Source: Dyella sp. AtDHG13 (GTDB lineage Bacteria > Pseudomonadota > Gammaproteobacteria > Xanthomonadales > Rhodanobacteraceae). Taken from it: a DNA stretch of 64,000 bases. Positions 28,408 through 40,626 of the stretch are shown piece after piece; position 1 is the first letter of the stretch, and each line of letters starts with the position of its first letter. Made by a program: the position numbers and the translations under genes. The stretch lies in the NCBI RefSeq assembly GCF_003201105.1, contig NZ_QICJ01000002.1:372001-436000 (forward strand). Direction: 5' to 3'. Below the pieces are notes generated by a model that did not search any database, was not told where the DNA came from, and worked only from the letters and a program-made list of their open reading frames with translations.

Positions 28408-29280
28408 TCAGAGCGTCGCCATGATCTCGCGCACGACCGGCGCAAGCTTGGGATCCTGCATGGCCATGTGCATGGTGGCGCGCACCAGGCCGGCCTTGTT
28501 GCCGCAGTCGAAGCGCGTGCCCTCGAAACGATAGGCAAGCACCTTGCCCTGTTCCTTCAGCAAGGCGTCGATGGCGTCGGTCAACTGGATCTCGCCGCCG
28601 GCACCCGGCGTGGTCTGCTCGAGCAGCTCGAAGATGCGGCCCGGCAGGACGTAGCGACCCACCACCGCAAGGTTCGACGGCGCATCCGCCGGCTTGGGCT
28701 TTTCCACCATGTGGCGGATCTGCGCACTGCGGTCATCGACCGGCGTGGCATCGACGATGCCGTACTTATCGGTGTCGCTGGGCGGCACTTCCTCCACCGC
28801 GATGACGCCGGCGCTCTGCGACTGCGCCAGCTCGGCCATCTGGCGCAGAGCGCCCTTGCCCTTGTTCCAGATCAGGTCGTCGGGCAGCACCACGCCGAAC
28901 GGCTCGTCGCCCACCACCGGCTTGGCGCACAGCACCGCGTGGCCAAGGCCTAGCGCCTCGGGCTGGGTGACGAAGATCGCGCGCACGTGCTTGGGCAGCG
29001 TGCCCTGCACCAGCGCGAGCAGTTCGTCCTTGCCCTTTTCCTGCAGCTTGGCTTCCAGCTCGTACGCCTTGTCGAAGTAGTCGGCAATGGCGTGCTTGTA
29101 GCGGTTGGTGACGAAAATCAGCGTGTCGGCGCCCGCGTCCACCGCTTCGTCCACGGCGTACTGGATCAACGGACGATCCAGCACCGGCAGCATTTCCTTG
29201 GCGACCACCTTGGTCGCGGGAAGGAAACGCGTACCGAGACCGGCCACGGGAAACACGACCTTGCGCAACGGCTTGCTCAC
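28408..29280 (-). CDS. galU: UTP-glucose-1-phosphate uridylyltransferase
   Basis: A 290-residue enzyme making UDP-glucose, the donor for LPS, exopolysaccharide and trehalose synthesis. The N-terminal nucleotidyl-transferase motif PVAGLGTRFLPATK and the downstream VEKPKP and GVVLPDDL segments are intact, and length is normal. The GTG start at 29280 directly follows the stop of the WbpM-type gene with no gap, and AGGAG precedes it, so it is probably co-transcribed with the surface-polysaccharide genes upstream. Confidence 0.96.
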   Translation of the reverse strand: MSKPLRKVVFPVAGLGTRFLPATKVVAKEMLPVLDRPLIQYAVDEAVDAGADTLIFVTNRYKHAIADYFDKAYELEAKLQEKGKDELLALVQGTLPKHVRAIFVTQPEALGLGHAVLCAKPVVGDEPFGVVLPDDLIWNKGKGALRQMAELAQSQSAGVIAVEEVPPSDTDKYGIVDATPVDDRSAQIRHMVEKPKPADAPSNLAVVGRYVLPGRIFELLEQTTPGAGGEIQLTDAIDALLKEQGKVLAYRFEGTRFDCGNKAGLVRATMHMAMQDPKLAPVVREIMATL

Positions 29281-31176
29281 TCACTTTTCTCCTGATTCAT
29301 TACGACGCAGCTCCACCACGTTGTCCGCCTGCACCGTGTCGCTCCAGCGGAACGACGGCAGCAGGTTGGAGACACACTGGCGCAACGTTTCCTCGTCATA
29401 GGCCACGACGGCATCGGCCGCCCTGGCCATCTGCGCATTGAGCAGATCCCACTTCACCGGACGGTACTGCGCCAGGAAGATCTTGGCGTGCGTGGTCTCG
29501 ATGTAGTTCTCCAGCGGGTGGAACAATTCCTCGAACAGCTTCTCGCCAGAGCGCAGGCCGGTGTAGACGATGGGAATCTCGGTGCCAGGCTTGCGGCCGG
29601 CGAGGCGGATCATCTGTTCGGCCAGGTCGCGGATCTTGATCGGCTCCCCCATGTCCAGCGCGAAGATCTCGCCGCCCTTGCCGATGCTGGCCGCCTGCAG
29701 GATGAGCTGGCAGGCCTCGGGAATGGTCATGAAGTAGCGGGAGATCTCCGGGTGCGTGATGGTCACCGGGCCGCCGTTGCGGATCTGCTCGCGGAACAGG
29801 GGCACCACGGAACCCGCCGAATCGAGCACGTTGCCGAATCGCACCGTGATGAAGTGCGTATTGGAATGCTCGTTGAGGTTCTGGCACCAGATTTCCGCCA
29901 GGCGCTTGCAGGCACCCATCACGCTCGTGGGGTTGACCGCCTTGTCGGTGGAAATGAGCACGAAGCACTCGACATGGTGGCGATCCGCCAGGTCGGCCAC
30001 GTTGCGCGTCGCCAGCACGTTGTTGCGGAACGCCGCGCGCAGTTGCGCCTGCAGCATGGGCACGTGCTTGTAGGCCGCCGCATGGAAAACCACCTGCGGC
30101 TTGTATTCGGAGAACAGCTTGCGCATGGCGGCGGAATCGCCACAGTCGGCCAGCACGCCTTCGTAGATCAGCTCCGGATACTCGGCGCGCAATTCCTGCG
30201 AGATCCGGTACAGGTTGAACTCGCAGTTGTCGACCACGCACAGCGACTGCGCGCCCAGGCGCGCCACCTGCCGGCAAAGTTCCGAGCCGATGGAACCGCC
30301 GCCGCCCGTCACCAGCACGCGGCGCCCGGTCAGCGTCACGCGAATGGCCGTCCAGTCGAGCTCGACGGTGTCGCGGCCCAGCAGGTCCTCGATGGCGACT
30401 TCCTTGATCTCGTTGAAGTGCGCGCGCCCGGAGACCACGTCCTCCAGCTTCGGGATGGTGCGGTACGGCAGGCCACTGAGGTCGCACAGTTCGACCACGC
30501 GGCGCATTTCCTGCGTGGATGCGCCCGGCATGGCGATGAGCAGCATCTGCACCGCCACTTCGCGGGCAAGCTCCGGAATCTGGTCGATGCGACCCAGCAC
30601 GGGCTTGCCGTTGATGCTGGCGCCGCGCAGGCTTTCCTTGTCGTCGACGAAGCCGACGACGGAGAAGCCGTGGTCGCGGTGAAGATCACGAGACAACGCC
30701 TCGCCGGCGCGATCGGCGCCCACGATGAGAACGCGCTGAGCCGGCTTGGCCTGAAACAGGTCGACGCGGCTGTCCTTCCAGAACCGGTAGGCGAGCCGGG
30801 GCGCGCCCAGCAGCACCGACAGCACCACGGGATACAGCAGCAGCACGGAGCGGGGAACGTCGGCCAGGCGGTTGTAGAGGATCAGCACCGCCGCGATGGC
30901 CAGCGCGCCGATGACGGCCGCACGCAGGATGTTCCACAGGTCGGGAAGGCTGGCAAAACGCCAGACGCCCTTGTACAGGCCCGTCCAGCTCAGCACGGCC
31001 CCCTGCACCAGCAGCACCAGCGGAAACTCCAGCGCATGGAAGCTGATCGCGGCGTTGTCGATCATGGCGTAGCGCAGGGCCTTGGCCACCCACCAGGCCA
31101 GGGCAGCCATCAGCAGGTCGTGGAGCACCACGGCCGTTCGCGGATGAATGACACCGACCCATTTACGTAGCGACAT
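29281..31176 (-). CDS. WbpM/CapD-type UDP-sugar 4,6-dehydratase
   Basis: A 631-residue membrane-bound nucleotide-sugar dehydratase/epimerase. Four N-terminal membrane helices (to about residue 128) and a CoA-binding-like Rossmann region (148-210) precede the catalytic SDR domain with GGGGSIGSE (291-299) and STDKAVNPTSVMGACKR (409-425). Met420 stands where ordinary SDR enzymes have Tyr (MxxxK instead of YxxxK), which is characteristic of WbpM/FlaA1/PglF. The likely reaction is UDP-GlcNAc 4,6-dehydration toward QuiNAc, FucNAc or bacillosamine. The start overlaps the transferase gene upstream by 14 bp. Confidence 0.92.
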   Translation of the reverse strand: MSLRKWVGVIHPRTAVVLHDLLMAALAWWVAKALRYAMIDNAAISFHALEFPLVLLVQGAVLSWTGLYKGVWRFASLPDLWNILRAAVIGALAIAAVLILYNRLADVPRSVLLLYPVVLSVLLGAPRLAYRFWKDSRVDLFQAKPAQRVLIVGADRAGEALSRDLHRDHGFSVVGFVDDKESLRGASINGKPVLGRIDQIPELAREVAVQMLLIAMPGASTQEMRRVVELCDLSGLPYRTIPKLEDVVSGRAHFNEIKEVAIEDLLGRDTVELDWTAIRVTLTGRRVLVTGGGGSIGSELCRQVARLGAQSLCVVDNCEFNLYRISQELRAEYPELIYEGVLADCGDSAAMRKLFSEYKPQVVFHAAAYKHVPMLQAQLRAAFRNNVLATRNVADLADRHHVECFVLISTDKAVNPTSVMGACKRLAEIWCQNLNEHSNTHFITVRFGNVLDSAGSVVPLFREQIRNGGPVTITHPEISRYFMTIPEACQLILQAASIGKGGEIFALDMGEPIKIRDLAEQMIRLAGRKPGTEIPIVYTGLRSGEKLFEELFHPLENYIETTHAKIFLAQYRPVKWDLLNAQMARAADAVVAYDEETLRQCVSNLLPSFRWSDTVQADNVVELRRNESGEK

Positions 31177-32194
31177 GTCGACCCTTGTTCCCTGCGCGCC
31201 AAAGGCATCGGCGCTTCATGACAATCCAAACGGCGGTCGCTATCAGATAGGTGCCGACACATACCGGCACCGACCATGCGGGCCTGGCCCATGCGAGGTA
31301 AGCGAGCGGTGCCGCCACCAGCATGTTCCAGCCCAGATAGCACGCCCCCCCCGTGGCATGCGTGAATCCACTGCGGACCATCCACTGGTACAGATGTTCG
31401 CGATGCGCAGTGTACCAACGACGGCCACTCACCATACGGCTGAGAAGCGTAAGGGTAGCGTCCGCTACAAAAGATGAACTGAGGATCAGGGCCGGCCAGA
31501 CGAGCTGGCTGTGCTGGCGCCACAGCAGGGCCGTGAAGGCGAAAATCAGCAGCCCCATGGTGCCGCTGCCCACGTCACCCATGAAAATGCGGGCCCTGGG
31601 CCGGTTGAAGTACCAGAAACCCAGGGCGGCGGCTGCCAGGCAGGCGCAGGCCGTGGTCATGGCAGGCTGCGCCGCCGACCACGCGAGCAGCCCCAGGCCC
31701 ACGCCGACGAAGATCACCTGCTGGGCCAGCAGGCCGTCGATGCCGTCCATGAAGTTGTGCAGATTGATGCTCCAGCCGCCGGCCAGCATCAGCACGGGCA
31801 CCCACCACCAGGACATGCCGGAACCGGCCAGCGCCGCGGCAAGCAGGCCGGCCGACAGCAGTTGGATGCCGAACCGGGGCAGCACCGGTAGGGAGGCATG
31901 GTCGTCCCACCAACCCACCGCCGCGACCAGGGCCGTGCCGGTCGCCAGGGCCACCACCACCATCGGGGGCAACGCTCCCGGAAGCGCCCAAAGGCTCGCC
32001 GGCACGGTCAACAGCACCGCCACGACGATGCCGATGCCGCCGCCGCGAGGCGTGGGAAGCGTGTGCGAGCGGCGTTGTCCGGGCAGGTCCATCATGCCGC
32101 GGCGATGCGCGTAAGCGATGGCGCCCCGCACCACCACCATCGCTATCACCCAGGCGGCCAGCACCATCCCTATCGCCAGCGGGCCAAAATTCAT
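31163..32194 (-). CDS. WecA/MraY-family sugar-phosphate transferase
   Basis: A 343-residue polyprenyl-phosphate sugar-1-phosphate transferase with about 10 membrane helices. The family's cytoplasmic motifs are present: WWDDH (95-99), NFMDGIDG (147-154), FMGDVGS (204-210) and the HREH loop (264-267). It should transfer GlcNAc-1-P or a 6-deoxy-HexNAc-1-P to undecaprenyl phosphate, starting O-antigen synthesis; together with the WbpM-type enzyme next to it, a WbpL-like preference for FucNAc or QuiNAc is plausible. GAGG precedes the ATG at 32194. Confidence 0.9.
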   Translation of the reverse strand: MNFGPLAIGMVLAAWVIAMVVVRGAIAYAHRRGMMDLPGQRRSHTLPTPRGGGIGIVVAVLLTVPASLWALPGALPPMVVVALATGTALVAAVGWWDDHASLPVLPRFGIQLLSAGLLAAALAGSGMSWWWVPVLMLAGGWSINLHNFMDGIDGLLAQQVIFVGVGLGLLAWSAAQPAMTTACACLAAAALGFWYFNRPRARIFMGDVGSGTMGLLIFAFTALLWRQHSQLVWPALILSSSFVADATLTLLSRMVSGRRWYTAHREHLYQWMVRSGFTHATGGACYLGWNMLVAAPLAYLAWARPAWSVPVCVGTYLIATAVWIVMKRRCLWRAGNKGRHVAT

Positions 32195-32201
32195 CCGCGC
32201 C

Positions 32202-33377
32202 TCATTCGTTGGCCACGCCATGAATCGGGCGGATGGTGCTCCAGCTCTTGCAACTGGGGCATTGCCAATGGTGCGCCTTGGCGCCGAAACCGCATCGGCT
32301 GCAGCGATACATGGCCTGGCCTTCCAGCAGCTTTTTGGTCAGATCGCGCAGGATCAGGAAGTTCTCCCGCGCCTCGCCTTCCATCTTGTCCATGGTGGCG
32401 TCGATCAGCGCCATCAGGCCGCGCACCGACGGGCGCTGGCGAAGCTGCGAGGTCAGGAACTCCACCGCCGTGCGCTCGCCGTCGCGCTGCTGGTAAAGGC
32501 GCGTCAGCGCCAATACCGGCGAAATGCCGTGGTAACGCTCCAGGATGTCGCGCAGGAAATGCTCGGCATGCTCCATCTGCTGCGAACGCGCGTAGCTGTT
32601 GAGCAAGGGCGGCAATATCTCGGGAACGAAGGCGATGTCCGCCTCCACCGCATGCTCATAGGCCTTCGCCGCTTCCGCATGCTGCCCTTCCTCGGCATAC
32701 AGACGCCCGGTCAACATGAAGGCGCGCACGCAATCGGGCTGGCAGGCAAAGGCCTGCCGCAGGTATTCGCGCGCATCCTGCCGTGCGCCGTGCTGGCGCG
32801 ACTGCTCGGCCAGTTCGCAGTAGAACTGGGCGATCATACCGGCCTCGTCCTCGCCGGTCATGGCTTCCAGTCGGCGCGCATGCTCGATGGCCTTGTGCCA
32901 ATCGCGCTCGTGCTGATAGATGGCGATGAGATGACGCAGGGCCGAAGGCGCGTGGGCGTCCATCGCCACCAGGTCGGAAAACAGGGTTTCGGCGCGATCC
33001 AGCAGGCCCGCGCGCATGTAATCCTCGCCCAGCTCCAGCAGGGCGACCGTCTTCATGGCATCGGAAAGCCCGGGACGGGACACCAGGTGCTGATGCAGGC
33101 GGATCGCGCGATCCACCTCGCCGCGACGGCGGAACAGGTTGCCCAGCGCAAGATGGGTTTCCACCGTGTCGCGGTTGTATTCGGCCAGCTTGAGGAACAC
33201 CTCGATGGCCTTGTCCTGCTCCTCGTTGAGCAGGTAGTTCAGGCCGCGGAAGTAGTCCGAGGACAGCTCGCTGACCTGCGCGCCGGAACGCCGCACGCCC
33301 GCTCGGCGCGCCGTCCACCAGCCACTTGCAAATGCTGCCGGTACCAGCAGGATCAATACGTACAGAAGCGCGCTCAT
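32202..33377 (-). CDS. lapB: LPS assembly protein LapB (YciM)
   Basis: A 391-residue inner-membrane TPR protein that controls LpxC proteolysis by FtsH and so balances LPS synthesis. A single N-terminal anchor (about residues 2-20) is followed by repeated TPR helices and ends in a rubredoxin-like zinc knuckle with two CxxC pairs (YRCSRCGF and QCPSCKSW). All hallmarks of LapB are present. The start overlaps lapA as ATGA. Confidence 0.96.
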   Translation of the reverse strand: MSALLYVLILLVPAAFASGWWTARRAGVRRSGAQVSELSSDYFRGLNYLLNEEQDKAIEVFLKLAEYNRDTVETHLALGNLFRRRGEVDRAIRLHQHLVSRPGLSDAMKTVALLELGEDYMRAGLLDRAETLFSDLVAMDAHAPSALRHLIAIYQHERDWHKAIEHARRLEAMTGEDEAGMIAQFYCELAEQSRQHGARQDAREYLRQAFACQPDCVRAFMLTGRLYAEEGQHAEAAKAYEHAVEADIAFVPEILPPLLNSYARSQQMEHAEHFLRDILERYHGISPVLALTRLYQQRDGERTAVEFLTSQLRQRPSVRGLMALIDATMDKMEGEARENFLILRDLTKKLLEGQAMYRCSRCGFGAKAHHWQCPSCKSWSTIRPIHGVANE

Positions 33378-33643
33378 GCACCGGCCGGTGAGGTTTTGGC
33401 CTTGCCGCCCGACTGCCCCGCCGCTTTGCGGCGCAGGCGCTGCTGCCTGGCGCTGACGCCCAGCCAGGCCGTGAGCCCGCCCAGCAGCCAGCCGATCACC
33501 AATGCCAGCAGCAAGGCTGCTCCCTTGGGTACCGAAAGTTGCGCAAAGCCCAGGTCATAGCCGACCAGATCGGCATTCAGCGCCCCCAGCACGATGCCGG
33601 CGGCGATGAAGAGCAGGAGGATCAGCATGACGATCAGGCGCAT
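33374..33643 (-). CDS. lapA: LapA domain protein (YciS)
   Basis: An 89-residue small membrane protein with two hydrophobic segments (about 3-24 and 40-64) and a basic C-terminal tail. Size and the conserved GIVLGALNADLVGYDLGF pattern match LapA, the partner of LapB. It is translationally coupled to lapB by a 4-nt overlap, the arrangement seen in enteric bacteria. Confidence 0.92.
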   Translation of the reverse strand: MRLIVMLILLLFIAAGIVLGALNADLVGYDLGFAQLSVPKGAALLLALVIGWLLGGLTAWLGVSARQQRLRRKAAGQSGGKAKTSPAGA

Positions 33644-33766
33644 GTCGCGACTTTAACCGATTGCCTTAAGCCGTCACAGGCGGTGGGCGGCCTCGCCCTT
33701 CACAAACCGGACGGCCAACGCAGTTCCGGATTCATCTGCCCTGCGCGCAAGAACCTGCCTTCAGGC

Positions 33767-33805
33767 AAAAAAGAAGGCAGGATCGGCTCGTCGCCGCCTG
33801 CCTTC
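33767..33805 (-). terminator. Terminator of ihfB
   Basis: Reading the minus strand, GAAGGCAGG pairs with CCTGCCTTC around a 15-nt loop and is followed by six Ts. It separates ihfB from the lap operon. Confidence 0.85.
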
Positions 33806-33841
33806 ATCAAGCTGATCCAAAGGGACGCCCGCGACGGGGCA

Positions 33842-34129
33842 TCACTCCAGATTCATGTTGACGCGCTCGCGCAGTTCCTTGCCCGGCTTGAAGTGCGGGA
33901 CATGCTTGCCCGGCAGGGCTACTGCGTCGCCCGTCTTGGGGTTGCGACCCATGCGCGGCGGACGGTAATGCAGCGCAAAGCTGCCGAAACCGCGGACCTC
34001 GATGCGCTCGCCATTGGACAGGGCATGGCTCATCTGTTCGATCACGCTCTTGACCGCCAGCTCCACGTCGGCAAACGCGAGATGGGTCTGACGCCGTGCC
34101 AGCGCCTCAATCAATTCGGATTTGGTCAT
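33842..34129 (-). CDS. ihfB: Integration host factor subunit beta
   Basis: A 95-residue HU/IHF-family DNA-bending protein. The start [11 protein letters not shown], the GFGSF turn and the arm motif [15 protein letters not shown] are characteristic of IHF-beta rather than IHF-alpha or HU. It lies 69 bp downstream of rpsA on the same strand, the conserved gammaproteobacterial order cmk-rpsA-ihfB. Confidence 0.97.
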   Translation of the reverse strand: MTKSELIEALARRQTHLAFADVELAVKSVIEQMSHALSNGERIEVRGFGSFALHYRPPRMGRNPKTGDAVALPGKHVPHFKPGKELRERVNMNLE

Positions 34130-34198
34130 GGGTCCCCAATGTCCGTGACGTGAAACCGCGGGGCGGCCGAGCGCCGCCCCGCATTCCTAGCAAGTACT

Positions 34199-35872
34199 TT
34201 AGTCAGCCTTGTTGAGCTGCTCCTTGAGCAGCGCACCGAGCTTCGTCGTGCCGCCGGAGGCGTTCGAGTACTCGGCCATGGCGTCGTGCAGTTCTTCTTC
34301 GTCCTTCGCGCGGATCGACAGCTGCAGCTGACGGCCCTTGCGATCCATACCGGTGAACTTGGCCTCGACCTTGTCGCCCACCTTCAGATGCTGCGTGGCA
34401 TCGTCGATGCGCTCCTTGGCGATGTCGTTGGCGCGCAGGTAACCCTCCACGCCCTCGCCCAGGTCGATCACCGCACCCTTGGCGTCCACTTCCTTCACCG
34501 TGCCGGTGACGATGGTGCCGCGCGGGTTGGTGGCCATGAACTGGCCGAACGGATCCTGCTCCATCTGCTTGATGCCGAGGGAGATGCGCTCGCGCTCCGG
34601 ATCCACGGCCAGCACCACGGCTTCGATCTCGTCGCCCTTCTTGAAGTTGCGCACGAGGTCTTCGCCGGAGGCCTGCCAGGAGATGTCGGACAGGTGGACC
34701 AGGCCGTCGATGCCGCCGTCCAGGCCGATGAAGATGCCGAAGTCGGTGATCGACTTGATCTGGCCGGATACCTTGTCGCCCTTCTTGTGCATGGCGGCGA
34801 AGGCTTCCCACGGGTTCGAGCGGGTCTGCTTGATACCCAGCGAGATGCGGCGACGCTCTTCATCCACGTCCAGCACCATCACTTCGGTCTCGTCACCGAC
34901 CTGCACGACCTTGGCCGGGTTGACGTTCTTGTTGGTCCAGTCCATTTCGGACACGTGGACCAGGCCTTCCACGCCCGGCTCGATCTCGACGAAGCAGCCG
35001 TAATCGGTGACGTTGGAGACCTTGCCGAACAGGCGGCTGCCGACCGGGTAGCGGCGGGCGATGGCGACCCACGGATCGTCACCCAGCTGCTTGAGGCCCA
35101 GCGACACGCGGTTGCGCTCGCGGTCGTACTTCAGCACGCGGACGTCCAGCTCGTCGCCGACGTTGACGACTTCGGACGGATGACGCACTCGCTTCCACGC
35201 CATGTCGGTGATGTGCAGCAGGCCGTCGATGCCGCCCAGATCCACGAACGCGCCGTAGTCGGTGAGGTTCTTGACCGTGCCCTTGACCACCGCGCCTTCG
35301 GTCAGGCGTTCCAGCAGCTTCTCGCGCTCCTCGGAGAACTCGGTCTCGACGACGGCGCGGCGGCTGACCACCACGTTGTTGCGCTTACGGTCGAGCTTGA
35401 TGATCTTGAACTCGAGGTCCTTGCCTTCCAGGTAGACCGGATCGCGGACCGGACGCACGTCGACCAGGGAGCCCGGCAGGAACGCGCGGACGTCCTTGAT
35501 GTCGACGGTGAAGCCGCCCTTGACCTTGCCGGAGATCTTGCCGGTGATGGTCTCTTCCTTGTCGAAGGCCTGCTCGAGGTCGTCCCACACCATGGAACGC
35601 TTGGCCTTCTCACGGGAGAGCTTGGTCTCGCCGAAGCCGTCTTCCAGGGCGTCGAGGGCAACCTTCACCTCGTCGCCGACCTGCACTTCCAGCTCTCCGT
35701 TCTCGTCCTTGAACTGCTCGATCGGGACGATGCCTTCGCTCTTCAGGCCAGCGTTGATCACGACGACGTCGTTGCGGATTTCCACAACGATACCGGTGAC
35801 GATCGCGCCCGGCTTCAGCTTGGAGATAGCCTGTTGGCTCTGTTCAAACAGCTCGGCAAAACTTTCAGTCAT
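34199..35872 (-). CDS. rpsA: 30S ribosomal protein S1
   Basis: A 557-residue protein with six consecutive S1 OB-fold repeats, each showing the G-x-V-x-x-[IV]-x-[DN]-[YF]-G-x-F/V pattern (for example [20 protein letters not shown] and [13 protein letters not shown]). S1 binds mRNA to the 30S subunit. Length equals that of E. coli S1. A 182-bp leader separates it from cmk; it contains a CCCCTGC/GCAGGGG hairpin at 36014-36031 that could belong to an autoregulatory leader, though this is only an inference. Confidence 0.98.
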   Translation of the reverse strand: MTESFAELFEQSQQAISKLKPGAIVTGIVVEIRNDVVVINAGLKSEGIVPIEQFKDENGELEVQVGDEVKVALDALEDGFGETKLSREKAKRSMVWDDLEQAFDKEETITGKISGKVKGGFTVDIKDVRAFLPGSLVDVRPVRDPVYLEGKDLEFKIIKLDRKRNNVVVSRRAVVETEFSEEREKLLERLTEGAVVKGTVKNLTDYGAFVDLGGIDGLLHITDMAWKRVRHPSEVVNVGDELDVRVLKYDRERNRVSLGLKQLGDDPWVAIARRYPVGSRLFGKVSNVTDYGCFVEIEPGVEGLVHVSEMDWTNKNVNPAKVVQVGDETEVMVLDVDEERRRISLGIKQTRSNPWEAFAAMHKKGDKVSGQIKSITDFGIFIGLDGGIDGLVHLSDISWQASGEDLVRNFKKGDEIEAVVLAVDPERERISLGIKQMEQDPFGQFMATNPRGTIVTGTVKEVDAKGAVIDLGEGVEGYLRANDIAKERIDDATQHLKVGDKVEAKFTGMDRKGRQLQLSIRAKDEEELHDAMAEYSNASGGTTKLGALLKEQLNKAD

Positions 35873-36054
35873 GTTGATTCCAGAAATGAGAAAAGGCCTT
35901 AGGTCCTTGTGCGCACCTGTGTGAATGGCGCACGGACGGTCGGCCCACCGGTTATGGGTGTCGCGGGATCATCCCTTGCGGGAACAACGCCCTTGGCACC
36001 GTTGACCAATATCCCCTGCCTGGGCAGGGGCGCCAAAAGCCGTCGGCAACCCGG

Positions 36055-36735
36055 TCAGGGCTGCACGACAGCCAATACTTTCGCGACGACGTCGTCGATG
36101 CCCATGCCGGTGGTGTCGATGAAAACCGCATCCGCGGCCGGCTTGAGCGGCGCGACCGCTCGTGAGGCATCACGGGCGTCGCGCGCTTCGATCTCGCGCT
36201 GAAGGGTGGCAAGTGTAACGCTCAGTCCCTTTTCCTTCAACTGCTTATAGCGCCTTTTCGCCCGTTCGGCCGCACTGGCGGTCAGGAACACCTTGAAGGG
36301 CGCGTCGGGGAAGATCACGGTACCCATGTCCCTGCCGTCGGCCACCAGGCCCGGGGCCTTGCGGAAAGCCAGCTGCATGTCGACAAGTGCCTGACGCACC
36401 GAGGGAATCGAGGCAATGGCCGAGGCCGCCGCGCCCGCCGTTTCGGTGCGCAATTCGTCGGTGGCGTCATGGCCGTTCACCAGCACGCGGGTGTCGTTGC
36501 CGTCGGCGGCCGCCTGGAATCGGATCCTGGTGGTCTCGGCGCAGCGGGTCACGGCCTCGGCATCGGAAAGGTCCAGGCCTTCCATGCCCGCCGCGTAGCC
36601 CACCGCCCGGTACAGCGCGCCCGAATCCAGCAGGCGCCAACCTAGTTTCTCAGCGACCATGCGACTGATGGTGCCCTTGCCCGACCCCGAGGGTCCGTCG
36701 ATGGTGAGTACGGGGACGGACGAGGAAGGGGACAT
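36055..36735 (-). CDS. cmk: Cytidylate kinase
   Basis: A 226-residue nucleoside monophosphate kinase converting CMP/dCMP to the diphosphates. The Walker A motif is GPSGSGKGT, and [13 protein letters not shown] with its ADGRD signature is typical of CMP kinases. The ATG at 36735 has AGGAG six bases upstream; an in-frame upstream ATG (36768) lacks this support. It heads the cmk-rpsA-ihfB run. Confidence 0.96.
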   Translation of the reverse strand: MSPSSSVPVLTIDGPSGSGKGTISRMVAEKLGWRLLDSGALYRAVGYAAGMEGLDLSDAEAVTRCAETTRIRFQAAADGNDTRVLVNGHDATDELRTETAGAAASAIASIPSVRQALVDMQLAFRKAPGLVADGRDMGTVIFPDAPFKVFLTASAAERAKRRYKQLKEKGLSVTLATLQREIEARDARDASRAVAPLKPAADAVFIDTTGMGIDDVVAKVLAVVQP

Positions 36736-36850
36736 GGAGGCTCCTGACGGCGGCGAAAGAAAACGCATATGCTATCGCGTTGGTCCTCGCACGGAACGCG
36801 GGATGTCCACTCCCTACTCATTGTCCGTCTGAACCATGCAAGTCCTTACC

Positions 36851-37108
36851 ATGACCGATCTGCGTCGCGAATTCGAACAGGCCGCCGAAGATGTCCAGCG
36901 GCTTGGCCAGCGACCGGACAACGATACCCTGCTCAAGCTCTACGCCCTCTACAAGCAGGGTTCCGAGGGCGACGTGCAGGGCGAGCAACCAGGCTTTTTC
37001 GATTTCGTCGGCACCGCCAAGTACGAAGCCTGGGCCCAATTGCGCGGCGTGTCGGAAGACGATGCCATGCAGCGCTATATCGAGCTGGTGCACGAACTGC
37101 TGAGCTGA
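36851..37108 (+). CDS. Acyl-CoA-binding protein
   Basis: An 85-residue four-helix protein of the ACBP family, which binds long-chain acyl-CoA esters in the cytosol. FEQAAEDVQRL, LYALYKQGSEGD, PGFFDFVGTAKYEAW and EDDAMQRYIELV align with the full length of eukaryotic ACBP, including the ligand-contacting Tyr and Lys residues. The ATG at 36851 matches the usual ACBP start; one at 36836 is also possible. The next gene, fadH, acts on dienoyl-CoA, so a link to fatty acid oxidation is plausible. Confidence 0.9.
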   Translation: MTDLRREFEQAAEDVQRLGQRPDNDTLLKLYALYKQGSEGDVQGEQPGFFDFVGTAKYEAWAQLRGVSEDDAMQRYIELVHELLS

Positions 37109-37260
37109 GCCAGCCCGCGCCGGCCGCAGGTGCGGCGCCAAGGGGAAAACCGACACCATCCCAACGTCCCGGCTAGAAACCGAGGCATCGATGTCGTGCG
37201 CCTGCAAGCGCCCTCTTGCTTTCAAACGCCGTCCGCAGGCACATTCATACGATCGTTTGA

Positions 37261-39297
<2,037 letters not shown>

Positions 39298-39302
39298 CGG
39301 CC

Positions 39303-39387
39303 GTTGCGGCGGGAGCGAAGCCCTGCGCTCCCGCAACGCAAGCCACTGATCCCAAACGACAACGCCCGGCGCTAGGCCGGGCGTTGT
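39303..39387. terminator. Two hairpins downstream of fadH
   Basis: The 308-bp gap after fadH begins with two strong hairpins: 39303-39337 (12 bp with a 3-nt bulge) and 39359-39387 (12-bp perfect stem ACAACGCCCGGC / GCCGGGCGTTGT). Neither has a T-run, but together they probably end the transcript. The rest of the gap (39388-39605) is AT-rich near the LysR start and holds no gene I can support. Confidence 0.6.
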
Positions 39388-39605
39388 GCTGGAAAAGGAA
39401 GCGCCCCGCTGGGCGACGCGTCGATATGGGTCAGGGGGGAGGAAGACCAGATATCGCGGGGATAGCGTCGCAGCGGGGCGAGGGTCGCCGGCACCTGGGG
39501 GGAGGGGACGGTGCCGGGACGGAAGAAATAATATGATCGACGCATTATAGAAACCAATATATTTTTCCCCCACCACTTATAGGCAAAACATCTTAAAGCC
39601 TCAAA

Positions 39606-40502
39606 ATGTTCGACTTCCGTCAGCTTCGTTACTTTGTAACAGTCGCCGAGGAGCTCAGCTTCACCCGAGCCGCCCAGCGCCTGTACATCTCGCAACCGCC
39701 TCTTTCTCAGCAGATTCAGGCGCTTGAGAATGACCTGGGGGTGCGCCTGCTGGAGCGGAACAAGCGCAACGTCTCGCTGACCGAGCCGGGCAAGCTGTTC
39801 CTGGAACAGGCCCGGCAGATCCTGGACAAGGCCGAGGAGGCCCGGGCCCAGATGGCGGACGCCGCCACCGGCTTCAGCGGCAAGCTGCGGCTGGCCTATA
39901 CCGTGTCGGTGACCTTTCACCCCGCCCTGCCCCAGACCCTGCTGCGCTATCGCAGCTTTGCGCCCCAGGTGCGCCTGATGCTCAGCGAGATGTACACCGA
40001 GCAGCAGTACGCCGCCCTGGTGGCCGGCGACCTGGACGTGGGCTTCGTCCGCGACGAGCCTGAACACCCTGGCATGGCCAAGCAGCTGCGGCTGGATGTG
40101 ATCGACCGCGAGCCCCTGCTGCTCGCCCTGCCCGCCAACCACCCCATGGCCGACCGCGAAAGCATCTGGCTGCGCGAGGTCGCCATGGAGGCGTTCATCG
40201 TGCAGCCACGCGAACTGGCCGCCACCCTGTACGACCGACTGGCCCAGATCGCCGCGAAGGCCAATTTTCATCCGCTGATCCGCCAGCATGCCCAGCAGAT
40301 CAATGGCCTGCTGGTGTTAGTGGCGGCCGGCATGGGTCTGGCCCTGGTTCCTGCCTCCATGCGCTCGGTGAACCTGCCGGGCGTCAAGTACCTGCAGTTG
40401 GAGGACCCGGACGCCTTCATGCTGCTCGCGCTGGCCAGCCGCATCGATGACCCCAACCCGGTCGTCCGCCGCTTCCTGAGCGCCATGACCGAGCCGGACT
40501 GA
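39606..40502 (+). CDS. LysR family transcriptional regulator
   Basis: A 298-residue LysR-type regulator. The N-terminal winged helix carries FRQLRYFVTVAEELSFTRAA and the recognition helix in SQPPLSQQIQALE. A periplasmic-binding-protein-like effector domain follows from about residue 90. The gene it controls is not evident: fadH upstream is co-directional rather than divergent, and the next gene is for L36. The effector is unknown. Confidence 0.93.
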   Translation: MFDFRQLRYFVTVAEELSFTRAAQRLYISQPPLSQQIQALENDLGVRLLERNKRNVSLTEPGKLFLEQARQILDKAEEARAQMADAATGFSGKLRLAYTVSVTFHPALPQTLLRYRSFAPQVRLMLSEMYTEQQYAALVAGDLDVGFVRDEPEHPGMAKQLRLDVIDREPLLLALPANHPMADRESIWLREVAMEAFIVQPRELAATLYDRLAQIAAKANFHPLIRQHAQQINGLLVLVAAGMGLALVPASMRSVNLPGVKYLQLEDPDAFMLLALASRIDDPNPVVRRFLSAMTEPD

Positions 40503-40554
40503 TCCTGGATCTCATGGCCGCATGAACAAACCATTTGGCTGCCGATCCAAGGAC

Positions 40555-40583
40555 TTGTACGAAGTCAACAAACTGTTTATGAT
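40555..40583 (+). promoter_or_regulatory. Promoter of the L36 gene
   Basis: TTGTAC (40555-40560) and TATGAT (40578-40583) are separated by 17 bp, an excellent sigma-70 match, giving a leader of about 37 nt to the GTG start. Confidence 0.75.
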
Positions 40584-40626
40584 TGCTGTCTTGTATTTTT
40601 TCTTTCGATAGTTTCAGGAGCTGGCC

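Noticed and set aside
35873-36054. Riboswitch in the gap between cmk and rpsA
   Set aside because: Only one short hairpin was visible and no known riboswitch motif; mentioned only as a possible S1 leader.
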